Source: Irpex lacteus (lineage: Eukaryota > Basidiomycota > Agaricomycetes > Polyporales > Irpicaceae). Taken from it: a DNA stretch of 18,616 nucleotides. This document shows, in pieces, positions 1-8,853 of the stretch (its first letter is position 1; each line of letters opens with the position of its first letter). Both the position numbers and the translations under genes were made by a program. The notes beneath the pieces are model-generated. The model saw only the letters and a program-made list of their open reading frames with translations, was not told the DNA's origin and did no database searches. The stretch spans positions 1-18,616 of the forward strand of contig MQVO02000165.1 in assembly GCA_001986395.2 (NCBI GenBank), given 5' to 3'.

Positions 1-333
1 TATGTCGAGAGGATCGTCATCGATAGACTTCCTCTGGATGAGAGACAATATTCGGAATTTTCGGCCGGGAGAGCAGGCGCGAGGGCGGGAGCAGAGTGAC
101 TGCTGCGGCGACGATGTCGAGGGCGGCATGGGTCAGAATGGCCCTCGGGGTTGCTGGATCTGAAGATGCGGGGGCGGGATTGTATGCTATATCGAGCTGT
201 TGCGTCGGGAGGGTCGGGATACTTATATGGGAAGGGACGACGAGTGTCATGGCGGCTGTGTGCCGGGCGATGGGAGACTTGTGGCTAGGGAGGAGGATGT
301 GAGATTGATTTGTTACCGGAATAGGAGCGACAT
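1..333 (-). CDS. possible 5' end of an unidentified minus-strand gene, cut by the left edge
   Basis: I do not recognise this gene. Reading leftward on the minus strand, the first ATG is at 333. It follows a leader (about 336-385) that is strongly pyrimidine-rich on that strand, as is common just upstream of fungal start codons. The ATG frame runs only six codons before a GTAACA sequence that could be a splice donor. Beyond it, two frames stay open over much of 20-300 and encode Pro/Ala/Ser-rich peptide. One of them contains a stretch reading AILTHAALDIV. I could not choose an exon structure or assign a domain. It may equally be non-coding GC-rich sequence. Confidence 0.25.
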
Positions 334-498
334 ACAAGGAAAGAGGGTTGAGACGGAAGCACTAAAAGGGGACAAAGTGGAATCAGCGGTGGCGGAGAGT
401 TGGCTGGGCGAGGAGCTGTCGTCTGCTGCTGCTGCTGGGGCCGATCCACAGGGCGATCGCTGCTAGCTCGTGCTATGCTCAATATTCTACGTTTATTC

Positions 499-514
499 AA
501 CGTTTGTAAACGTT
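499..514. repeat. 16-bp palindrome AACGTTT-GT-AAACGTT
   Basis: A perfect inverted repeat of 7-bp arms around a GT centre. It lies about 165 bp upstream of the candidate minus-strand ATG at 333, so it could be a dimeric transcription-factor site. The core TGTAAAC resembles forkhead-type sites, which is inference only. Confidence 0.45.
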
Positions 515-2362
515 AGCTGTGTATCGATGATGTCCGGTCGATGACCCTGGAGGATTCCGAGGTGCAGAACTCTTCTCGTGTCGACGGCGAAGGAGGCGTT
601 GTTTCTCGCTCGCTTGCGTGGCCCCTTCCATCACTCAACAGCGTCACGTGGCAACTTTAGGGCGGGCTCTTTCTGTCTCGTCCCTTTCTCGCCACCACAT
701 CTCCTTCAATGCGCCCTCCAGCAGCGTACAGACCGACACTCATACACACCCTCTCGTTGCTCGTAAACACCGAACACAGAGTGCAGTGGAGCGCAATGGG
801 GGCTAGGTACGATCGTAATCTCGGACCCAGAGCCACGGACTTGTCACTCTCCCCAAAACGGCCAGAGACAGATCATGCGGTTCGGCGCCTCTGCCATCAG
901 CCAACGCGACGAGGAAGGCAGGAGTCCAGGAATGGTTCCGAACCTTGTCTCCCCAAGATTCACCGCCAGATTTCAACATTTCACACTGGGCCATCACCTC
1001 CTAAACTCAATTCACCGTCCCGGCCACACGGGGTCTTCACACCTTCCATGCCGTAACCATTGAATACTCGTTGCACAATCCATATCACGGTGGAACTAAT
1101 ACGAACGAGTCTCCCCGCTTTCAGTCAGTACATATATATGCATTGATCTCTCTGGCTTCTCCATCACTGACAGCCCTGTCTATAGCTGTTCAGTATAAAT
1201 ACTGTACCTCGTGTACTTGGCTCGCAGCATCAGGCAGAGATGGGACCCTTGCCGCCTCATTCTTCATAGCCATGGACACCATTTTCTGCAAAGCCTGCTG
1301 TGGTACGTACAAAATGACGTGCACGCTCAAAAGGGCGCAACAAGAACCTGGTTTTAGCGAACGCCTTATACAAAAGGCTTACTGCGAGCACCGATATTAC
1401 GATACTTGGAAGCCTTCATGATTCGACAGACGGGCATCCTCTCCTCCCGCCGACCTTTGTTCATGCTGACTGCGGCAACTATTCTGCTCTGCGTAGCGTT
1501 CATCCGCATTTCCAGAAGTACAGGAACAAAACCCACATGAATAAACCACGCCTAGATCCTCGCAACCGCCGCAGGCCGAAGCTGTTGTTTTTATTCCAGT
1601 TCATGATCAGCGCCCGGTAAAGTAAGTGCACAAGGTACGTCCGTCTCTTCGACGCTCTGGCATAGGCAGAAAGCTGATCATGAGACCAACATATGCATGT
1701 CTCTTTCGAGTTTAAACTCTACATGTACCATCTTATCCGATCGTCGATCAAAACTGCCAATTATTGCACAACGCCACCCTCCAAATTCGAGGGCATCCAA
1801 TAACCACGTCTCCGGAACTTCGCAAAACGGAAAATACTTGCACCGCCTTCAATACTCTATAGTGACTAATCAGTTGTTACGAAGGAACTGTCCGTACATA
1901 CATGCAATACTACTGTACTGTTTTTACAATACAAAAACAGACCGTGCGAGTGAATAAAATGATGTCAACGAGGCGTATGTAATTCGCGAGAGGAGGTATC
2001 CGATACTGCTATGCGGAGGATGGATGGAATAGGGAGACTACATAAGAAGAAGAAACACCACGAGAATAAGGTAGGGAATGGAAGGACAAGAAACGTGAAG
2101 TACGTGGATGTACACAAGACGGAGACAGCTCGACGCAATGCAAGAGATCGGTCATGAAGAGGCGTTCCAGATTCACTACCCCTGCTTGCTTATTACTACT
2201 AGCATACGCTGTCGCAGGGGAAGAATCTACCGGGACCGAGGACGCTCGTTATGCCTCGCCTCTGCAAGTCGACCCCCAATGATAAATAACTGTAACGACA
2301 CAAAAAGTCCATGGTGATACCGTCTCCGCGCAAACAATACACTATGTACGAGCCAAACGTAC
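515..2362. other. intergenic region with no recognised gene
   Basis: About 1.85 kb between the left-edge candidate gene and the 3' end of the TVP38-like gene. The open frames here (for example 709-1056 and 1071-1421, plus strand) show no family resemblance, no domain pattern and no convincing exon chain. I see no tRNA or rRNA. A non-coding transcript or long UTRs cannot be excluded. Confidence 0.6.
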
Positions 2363-4824
2363 TCACGAATCCAGTCCAAGTCTAAAATGAGAAGTCGTAC
2401 CCTGCTTATGGTCTATACGCAGTGTAAGGATCGTCCGATGAAGGTTGTTGCTGGTGACTGCTCTGCGTGCTGTAGTACGTCGAATCCGTCGGCGCCGCGA
2501 AATGCCCTGCGGGACTGAACCGGTCGCGAAACGCTGGGCGTCGGAAGGCAATGGAGGCGGGTTCACGACAACGCCGGGTGGACCGGGCGGGTACGACTGA
2601 GACGGCGGGGGACCAGGAGGCGGCGCGTACGCGTACGCAGGAGCGGGCGCAGTACGTGGGGATCCTATGCGAGCGGCGTCACCCGGGTATGGGAACTCAG
2701 CCTGAGTAGGCGTCTGGTCGGCGGCGGATTGAAGGTTACTGGGAGCGGTTCTAGGACTTGATGTAGGCGGAGGAATTCTAGGCGGCAGAGGAGACGGGTC
2801 ATGGCGTGGGGGTTGCGCCTGGGGCTGAGACATCTGATACGAGTTGGGTCCCACTTGAGCTTGGACGTCCCATGATGAGTTTGAGCCACCGGTGTTCGAC
2901 CGCAGCGGAGGCGCACGACCATCTAACCGCTCGGTCATCGCAGGACTTGAACTTTGGCTGCTGACGGGAGGTTGAGAGTTGATGTTCAGAGGACGTTTTG
3001 GCTGAGGGGCATAGAGCGTAGGATCCGGTGCGTACCCGACTGCGCGACCTTGACTGTCCCATTGCTGGAAGCCTTGAGTTTGGAAGCTGGCGGTGAGAGG
3101 GAGTTCGGATTCTGACTTGCGACCTTCGTACGCCACAGAACCGCTGGCACCCGCGATACCAGAGCTGCTATATGCGGTTGGGCCGAGCGCCTGCAGCTTG
3201 GCTTGCCTGAAAGCGCAACAGAAGTCTCAGCGCTGAATGATCCCCGTGATTTGACTGAAAACTCACCTTTCTTTACGTCTCTGGTAGATGACTTGGGGCT
3301 TGGCCTTGTTCATGAGGTGATAGATATACCACATTGCGACGAATGTAACCACGGTCGTGAGACCAATGACAGTATCACGGATAATTGTGTCTGAAGTACT
3401 GGAGGTGCCTGCGGAAGGCGGTGCGTATATCGCAATGAGCGCAGTTCAATTGAGTGTAGTTGTAGTTGACATACCTGTTTCTGATTGCTCCAGAGCAACA
3501 CCGAGATACACAGTCAAGAACTGTTTCGGCAGAGACAGGAACGCAGCGATAGAGAACGTCCAGATGCTCATACCACACGTAGAGAAGACCGCGGTTGTGA
3601 CTAAATCATACCGTGTCAGCTTACTCGGGCAACAATGTGTAAGCATCACTTACAATGTCCAGGAATCGCACTGAAACGTGCAATCAAAGCAATCTTGAAA
3701 CCGCCCTCCCGTATAACTCTTGCAAGGCAAGCATACTGTAATTTCTGCTTTTCGAGCTTCTCACCACGCGCAGAACAGCAGTATCGGAACGCACTATGAC
3801 GCAACATAAGCGAGGCAGCGTCATGAGGGGTAGATGGCGCTCACTAGAAGTTAGCAACCTCGCCGATAAATGTACCCGCAGCGACGATGGCAAAGCCAAT
3901 GCCCAATCCCCATACCAACCCGCACAAAATGGCGAGAATCTCGTGACCGAACAACTAAGGACATTGGACCATCAGCGACACATAACAAATTTGTAGGAAG
4001 AGACGGGTGCGTACTGGAGGGAAAGAAATAACCACAAAGATGGCTATAGGTATAAGCCAACCACCTGGCAAGCTATAACCATCGCATTAGTATAGAGGTA
4101 CAATTGTGAGACGGATAAATGGCTTGTGTAGGTAAAGGCGAGGCATAAAGCCAGCAAGGCCGACGACCTGATAGATACGCCACATGAAACATGGTTGATC
4201 TAACCGACGTGCGATCGACGCGCCTTGACGACTGTGTGCCATCTTCCAGCACCCTACTTCAGTATCCGTTGCGTGAGGGATACTGAAGTATGATACGCCG
4301 CAAGAGTTGGGGGCAAGGGAGGGGCTATTTGACCAAGACTTGAAGATAGTACTCACTCCTTAAGCTTGTTGGCGGTAGGTTGTAACGCCTTAACGATTTG
4401 CTTATGATAGACAGTGAACAAAATGGTAATGGTACCAATGATGATGAATCCAACGTAGTACCCTATGAGATCGTAAATCAGGGTGTTGACCGCAACAAAG
4501 AACGAAGATCTACGCACATAACCATTCCCTTCGAATCCAATACCTCCAACTCGCCATGGCTCTCCAGTCAAACAGCCCATTCTTCTTGAGCTCCGCCTGC
4601 TCACTCGGCGTAGGACTAGGCGTTCTACTTAGTTCACGAATCTCGACCACGGCATCGTTGGAAGCAGTGGGCTTCTTGAGAACGGGCACCGTAGCTGTTT
4701 GGCTGATGTCGCTATCCACTGAACCTTGCATTGGATACGGCGCGTAGGGATCGTAAGAACCGGAATAAGGGTAGTTGTTTGGGTGTCGGCCACCGTATGC
4801 CTGATACGTGGAGCTCTGGGCCAT
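2363..4824 (-). CDS. TVP38: TVP38/TMEM64 family membrane protein (VTT/DedA superfamily)
   Basis: Eight exons on the minus strand: 4518-4824, 4357-4462, 4015-4072, 3845-3954, 3654-3793, 3475-3600, 3267-3408 and 2363-3206. All have GT-AG introns of 51-66 nt except intron 2 (284 nt). The joined product is 610 aa. Residues 1-102 are a Tyr/Pro/Ser-rich cytosolic tail. Membrane segments lie near 103-121, 144-157, 162-190, 244-270 and 293-312. The VTT core (about 158-275) carries SFPPLFGHEI, an EGGFKIALIARFSAIPGH stretch with the family Arg...Pro pattern (R233, P238), and SLPKQFLTVYLG. The C-terminal 280 residues are proline-rich and probably disordered. The family is known from Golgi/ER membranes and is related to the TMEM41B/VMP1 scramblase superfamily; scramblase activity here is inference. 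The last 47 residues are Arg-rich and probably out of frame (see findings); the other frame ends at 2406-2408 and would give about 596 aa. The start at 4824 is the first ATG and opens the exon. Confidence 0.9.
4255..4290. repeat. intronic inverted repeat, 13-bp arms, 10-nt loop
   Basis: TACTTCAGTATCC (4255-4267) is the exact reverse complement of 4278-4290, around a 10-nt loop. It sits in the 284-nt second intron of the TVP38-like gene, which is five times longer than that gene's other introns. It would fold into a stable hairpin in the pre-mRNA. Confidence 0.8.
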
Positions 4825-5905
4825 GTTTCGAAAGAGAAGGAGTAGTTATATGCGAGGGAGGTGGTAGCGGAGAATTACGACCGACCGGGAGCGGTCGCAA
4901 ATAATACAGAAGTGTGAGAAGGGAGAGAAGATGACTGTCAAAGCGAAAGAGCAGCGGGGAGTGTTACGTGGTTATCTTGTGTTTGGCCCGGCAAGCGATG
5001 TGAGTGGGTGGCGGAGGAAACAACGCAAAGACAACCCAGGCTGGTTGGTGCAAGGCAGTGATGCAGTGCTTCCGCCCGGCGTCTCTCGCCCAACAATACA
5101 GCTTCTCACGATAGGCGCCCCATTCATGTCCTCTTGTCCGCAGCGTCCATCCACAGCCAGCATTCGTCAGTGAGAACAACATTAATTCTGCGGGCCGAAT
5201 TCAGCATTGTGCTTTGTGTATTCGTCGTATTTCAACCACGACGGGGGCCGCACGCCTGCGCTGCGCTGACGATCCTCGTCTTCACCACCCACGAGACTCG
5301 TTTCCACGCTCTGATTCAAATGGAGCCATCAGCCAGCGTGATGCAGGAAGTGGGCAATGGGTCTTCTAGCCTTACAACCGTAGTCACACATGTCCTTATG
5401 TTTCAGCGCGCTGTCTTCTTAGCCAATACATGTCCGTCACACACATTTCAAAGAACCAGGTACACCGCTCTTCTCACTCTTTACTATGATAACCTTCATG
5501 TACCGTTGCTGACCTCATAGATTTTACTAAGTCACGGCCATGCATATCTTGAGCATATTGTAAGGTACTTTATTCAAGAACATACGATCGGCGACTCCAC
5601 AATCTGCTGTCTCCCTCCTGATTGACCCCGGGTGGCCACAGTTGATGGCGGAGACACTATATATCATAGACTTTTATGCACCACACAAGTCTAGCTCCAG
5701 CCGCACTCCATGAGTTGCAACACGAAATATTTTTAATGACATTGCGCCCACGATGAAGCTCAGTTCGTGTATCCCATGACCAGACGACCGACGTGGTTTC
5801 ATAGACACCTGCCTTTCTTGGCCATGATTAACGGGCGCTCCGATAACCCGAGTCCGTCTAAGATTCCGTTCCGTCCTGCTTTATAGCTGCCACGATCACA
5901 GCGAG
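4825..5905. promoter_or_regulatory. divergent intergenic region between the TVP38-like and Nudix genes
   Basis: About 1.08 kb separating two divergently transcribed start codons (4824 minus, 5906 plus), so it should hold both promoters. A TATA-like TATATAT lies at 5658-5664, about 245 bp upstream of the Nudix ATG. The open frame at 5134-5520 shows no recognisable protein features and is treated as chance. Confidence 0.5.
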
Positions 5906-7045
5906 ATGGATTCATCACAGCACGACTTGGTATCGTCGAGCTCTCTTGAGGAGGAGAATATGGCTATCTTACAGAACTTACCAATACCGCCCGCACTCGA
6001 CTTGTCACTGCTCTCCAAGAAATCCAGGCGATGTATCGAACGATTGATGGCTCACAAGGCCGAGTCAGTAGACTTGTAGGTGCCTTCGCGTTCTACCAAT
6101 TACGTTATTATTAATTCGAGGATTATTACAATAGGACACGTATACATCATAAGAAGCAAGCTGCAGTGCTTGTTCTGCTGTACGAGAAGGAAGGCAACCT
6201 TCGCGTGTTGTTGACCACCCGTTCCAAAACATTGCGGGCACATCCAGGTCAAACTGCCCTTCCGGGCGGTAAAGTAGACGATACGGACAAGGACGTCGTA
6301 CATACTGCGGTAAATCCCTTTCTCCCTTTTATTCTGCTCATAGCTCATCGATGTTTAGTACCGAGAAGCCCTTGAAGAAGTCGGGTTACCTATAGGCTCA
6401 CCGCATATACATACTCTTTGCCTGCTAAGGCAATTCGTTTCAGCTTGGAAACTAGTTGTGACGCCCGTTGTAGCTCTACTAACTGATCTTAGCATTCTTG
6501 ACAAGTTGACACCTTCGGAAGGCGAAGTCGACGTCATCTTCGATCATCCTCTTGAAGCCATCCTTGATCCTGCACTCAGCGCGAGTGAAAATCTCGTACC
6601 CATCGGGAGCGAACATTGGCCCTCGGATGCGGAGTTCCACGTATGTCTCTTATACCCGATTGCAGTTTGCACCTATACTAATGACCATCGCAGAACTTCA
6701 CAGATAATGTGGTTCCGTGGCTCAGAAACTCTGGCTATCGCATGCACCGCTTCCGCTCTACTGCCTCACCCGTCAAAGGCCTGACCGCAGAGATTCTGGC
6801 GAGTGTTCATCCAGTGCTGCATTTGTCGTATACAGTACTCACTGATCGTACCATCGTAGATCGAAGCTGCCGTGATCGCGTACGACCGCCCACCATCTTT
6901 CGTTCGCTTCGCACCGGGCCAGCTGACCTCCATCCACGAAATCATCCGAGCGGCCGAAGCATCAAGTGTGGTGGATGTACCAAAGGCCGAAAGTGCGTTG
7001 GGACAACCCGCGCAAGAAGCTATCGTTGGCAGACACTACGTCTAA
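5906..7045 (+). CDS. PCD1: Nudix hydrolase, peroxisomal-type coenzyme A diphosphatase (PCD1/UPF0035 subfamily)
   Basis: Exons are 5906-6075, 6135-6309, 6359-6640, 6694 to about 6802 and about 6867-7045. The last junction is uncertain (6802/6867 or 6804/6860), giving 304 or 307 aa. The subfamily signature is clear: LLTTRSKTLRAHPGQTALPGG (two pieces, residues 81-102), then the Nudix box GGKVDDTD...YREALEEVGL (101-125) with the metal-binding REALEE. Asp replaces the first Glu of the general Nudix motif, as seen in other CoA-type members. These enzymes cleave CoA or oxidised CoA to 3',5'-ADP and 4'-phosphopantetheine; yeast Pcd1 is peroxisomal. I see no C-terminal SKL-type signal. The last codons (His-Tyr-Val-stop) are the first 12 bases of the CACTA element. 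Without the insert the frame would read Gly-Arg-Ala-stop, so the domain is intact and the enzyme is probably functional. Confidence 0.9.
7031..7033. repeat. left target-site duplication, AGA
   Basis: This AGA directly precedes the CACTA terminus and is repeated at 8290-8292 directly after TAGTG. It is also the Arg codon of the Nudix gene, which makes the insertion point exact. Confidence 0.8.
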
Positions 7046-7580
7046 TCTACTATTTTTCATATCCAAAAAGGGTTAGATAAAGAGTAAACAAACTTTAAGT
7101 TCCTAACTTATTTTGTGACGACGAAAATTATGAAAAATTGAATCGGCAGATGTCTGATTTTTGTAGACCAAAAAGATTGACCCGTCATTGTATTTTGTAC
7201 TCTTTAAAATGTGACCAGCTGTGTCACATTTTTATACACTCAAAATATAGAGCAAAATATAGAGAACTCAAGATTTTATTTTCATTTGGCGACATACAAA
7301 ATGATATTGCAGCTCTCGCTTTTGTTATCATTTTTTCTATTGTAAAAGTGTATACAAGAAATTACATTTTTCATATCATTTTATTAACTGTTGTTCTTTA
7401 CTTTTAATAAACTTTTAGAAGCAGTGAAATTGAACCCTGCAGTGCTGATAAAATAAAAAGGGCTGAATTATATTTTACGTCATGAAAATTTGAAAACAAA
7501 TCGAAGGAAACCGGAATAAGATTTTATCAATGATTTTGTCAGCTTAAAAATCAATTCATGATTGATTACATTTTTGTCTT
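7034..7580 (+). repeat. left arm of the 547-bp terminal inverted repeat
   Basis: Reverse complement of 7743-8289. Within it are a nested hairpin (7206-7215 pairing with 7223-7232), a tandem pair of the 12-mer CAAAATATAGAG (7241-7264), and AATAAA at 7406-7411 and 7452-7457, which could act as poly(A) signals for the Nudix gene. An 89-codon open frame (7138-7407) recurs in the other arm purely by symmetry. Confidence 0.92.
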
Positions 7581-7742
7581 CATAAAAGTAAAAATACAAT
7601 GTTGCCCAATACATTTAAACTTTTTCGTGTCGGGATCGCGTTCAGTACTGCATTTCCTCGAGTTACAGACCGAAGTTCGGTATACCGTACACAATCCATC
7701 TGGGTGAGTTCTCGTGTATAGATCTGTGTTTTTACTTTTACA
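7581..7742. other. unique spacer of the CACTA element
   Basis: 162 bp between the inverted arms. About 18 bp at each edge are still similar in inverted orientation. The centre is less AT-rich than the arms and holds two small palindromes: ACCGAA-G-TTCGGT (7669-7681) and CGGTATACCG (7678-7687). No coding potential is seen. Confidence 0.7.
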
Positions 7743-8289
7743 AAGACAAAAATGTAATCAATCATGAATTGATTTTTAAGCTGACAAAATCATTGATAAA
7801 ATCTTATTCCGGTTTCCTTCGATTTGTTTTCAAATTTTCATGACGTAAAATATAATTCAGCCCTTTTTATTTTATCAGCACTGCAGGGTTCAATTTCACT
7901 GCTTCTAAAAGTTTATTAAAAGTAAAGAACAACAGTTAATAAAATGATATGAAAAATGTAATTTCTTGTATACACTTTTACAATAGAAAAAATGATAACA
8001 AAAGCGAGAGCTGCAATATCATTTTGTATGTCGCCAAATGAAAATAAAATCTTGAGTTCTCTATATTTTGCTCTATATTTTGAGTGTATAAAAATGTGAC
8101 ACAGCTGGTCACATTTTAAAGAGTACAAAATACAATGACGGGTCAATCTTTTTGGTCTACAAAAATCAGACATCTGCCGATTCAATTTTTCATAATTTTC
8201 GTCGTCACAAAATAAGTTAGGAACTTAAAGTTTGTTTACTCTTTATCTAACCCTTTTTGGATATGAAAAATAGTAGATTAGACGTAGTG
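7743..8289 (-). repeat. right arm of the 547-bp terminal inverted repeat
   Basis: Mirror of the left arm, ending in TAGTG at 8289. Landmarks fall at equal distances from both ends (the mirrored open frame is at 7916-8185, minus strand), so there are no indels between the arms. Confidence 0.92.
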
Positions 8290-8292
8290 AGA
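8290..8292. repeat. right target-site duplication, AGA
   Basis: Direct repeat of 7031-7033. It is followed by GCATGA, which contains the stop codon the Nudix gene would have used before the insertion. Confidence 0.8.
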
Positions 8293-8853
8293 GCATGACA
8301 CTGCCTGCAGTGAAATTCGTGCTGCGGCGTGGCTGTTTTATTTATTTACCCTGAGTCCTTTTCCTTTTCCTTGTCTTACGCTGTACTTCTATCTACTATC
8401 TGGATATGCTCTGTTATGTAACTTTCTTCTGTGAACACATCATCTGGCAGCAGGCTGTCGCTGACCCTACTTACACCGCTCGAGGGTAAGACGAGGTCTG
8501 TTCACAGACTCAGCGGACGTTTCGGAGGTTCGTGGCGTGGGAACGTGTGCGGGCGGTGAAGTCATCAAAGTGTGTAATCAGGTGCACCGCATAGCGCGCG
8601 GCGCAGTCGTTGCTCTTGTTGTTCATAACACTCATCTCCGTGTTTGTGCTTCCCTTCTGCTCTGTACAACTACCTCGCTGCTTCAGCTCACCCAAACCCG
8701 CACCCTTTTTCAGGCTTCGACTCTTGCTCTGCGATTTACCTCATTTAACGCGCTATACGACAACAACCACAATTAACGACTAGACACGACCTTCGACGCG
8801 ATCGGAAGGATACACAGACCAATCGTTCTACGTATCAAGCAGTCTTTTGAGCG
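8293..8853. promoter_or_regulatory. displaced 3' region of the Nudix gene and upstream region of the four-TM gene
   Basis: It starts with the former Nudix stop (TGA at 8295-8297) and its original 3' UTR, now separated from the coding sequence by the transposon. A pyrimidine-rich tract lies at 8350-8395. The part nearest 8854 should hold the promoter and leader of the next gene. No gene was recognised. Confidence 0.5.

Larger units (their letters stand above)
7034..8289. mobile_element. non-autonomous foldback CACTA (EnSpm/CMC-type) DNA transposon, 1256 bp
   Basis: The element begins CACTACGTCTAATCTACT and ends with its exact reverse complement, the terminal signature of CACTA transposons. 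It is flanked on both sides by AGA (7031-7033 and 8290-8292), matching the 3-bp target duplication of that superfamily. Nearly the whole element is inverted repeat: 7034-7580 mirrors 7743-8289 with no mismatch or gap that I could find by eye, around a 162-bp spacer. It is visibly more AT-rich than its surroundings and holds no transposase-like frame, so it would depend on a transposase encoded elsewhere. The near-identity of the arms suggests recent insertion or arm-to-arm gene conversion. Confidence 0.92.

Noticed and set aside
420..437. Short CTG/TGC triplet run
   Set aside because: Fewer than six units; an ordinary microsatellite with no sign of function.
709..1421. Two adjacent plus-strand open frames of 115 and 116 codons
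   Set aside because: No recognisable motif, odd composition, no supporting splice structure. They look like chance frames in intergenic DNA.
4087..4356. 89-codon minus-strand open frame
   Set aside because: It coincides with intron 2 of the TVP38-like gene; skipping it joins two family-conserved exons perfectly.
5134..5520. 128-codon plus-strand open frame in the divergent promoter region
   Set aside because: No domain-like pattern and it lies in the promoter of two well-supported genes. Chance is the simplest reading.
7138..7407. 89-codon open frame, repeated identically at 7916-8185 on the other strand, which could look like a conserved duplicated gene
   Set aside because: The two copies are the same sequence seen in the two inverted arms. 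The peptide has no domain pattern and the frame is AT-rich transposon sequence.
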